Below are positions 5,104 to 5,111 of a stretch of 5,111 nt of DNA, piece by piece. Position 1 is the stretch's first letter. Every line of letters starts with the position of its first letter. The DNA lies in the NCBI GenBank assembly GCA_003246505.1, contig QKAI01000480.1:1-5111 (forward strand), given 5' to 3'. A program made the translations under genes and the position numbers. The notes under the pieces were generated by a model. It did no database searches. It saw nothing but the letters and a program-made list of their open reading frames with translations, and was not told the origin of the DNA. This DNA is from Spirochaetaceae bacterium (GTDB taxonomy: Bacteria > Spirochaetota > Spirochaetia > DSM-2461).

Positions 5104-5111
5104 GTAAATCA

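Noticed and set aside
1..5111. Mobile elements, CRISPR arrays, tRNA or rRNA genes
   Set aside because: No transposase or integrase, no spaced direct repeats, and no cloverleaf or rRNA-like sequence was seen on either strand.

Overview
The window is GC-rich, densely packed bacterial DNA with overlapping reading frames and good Shine-Dalgarno sites. It holds six protein genes plus one leader peptide. The mix suggests an anaerobic or aerotolerant, non-model bacterium: a water-forming-type NADH oxidase, an archaeal/fungal-type aspartate-semialdehyde dehydrogenase, and a DUF1667-like cysteine motif fused to an APH-fold kinase. A spirochaete is my best guess, but this is inference from gene content only.

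Left part (1-1675, + strand): a tight three-gene run. It starts with the 3' end of an inositol-monophosphatase-family gene. A small VanZ-like membrane protein follows with a 10-base overlap. Then comes a GTG-started gene with a four-base GTGA overlap, coding for an N-terminal Cys4 motif joined to an aminoglycoside-phosphotransferase-like kinase. It converges on the next gene with only three bases between the stop codons.

Right part (1679-5066, - strand): reading from the right end, a YhhN/TMEM86-family membrane protein, then a leader region, then asd, then an AT-rich 87-base spacer with a likely promoter, then nox.

The most interesting part is the leader ahead of asd (about 4398-4223). It encodes a 21-codon peptide beginning MKSLTAITTTTPT, with six threonines, four of them consecutive ACC codons. 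A strong intrinsic terminator (7-bp GC stem, U8) follows before asd. The RNA can form three hairpins in the textbook order. The Thr codons (region 1) pair with GGTGGTT at the end of the leader ORF (region 2). The same GGTGG can instead pair with the 5' arm of the terminator (region 3). Regions 3 and 4 form the terminator. This has the full layout of ribosome-mediated, threonine-sensing transcription attenuation, analogous to E. coli thrL-thrABC but controlling a lone asd gene. Asd makes the branch-point intermediate for threonine, methionine, isoleucine and lysine, so the sensor and the target agree.
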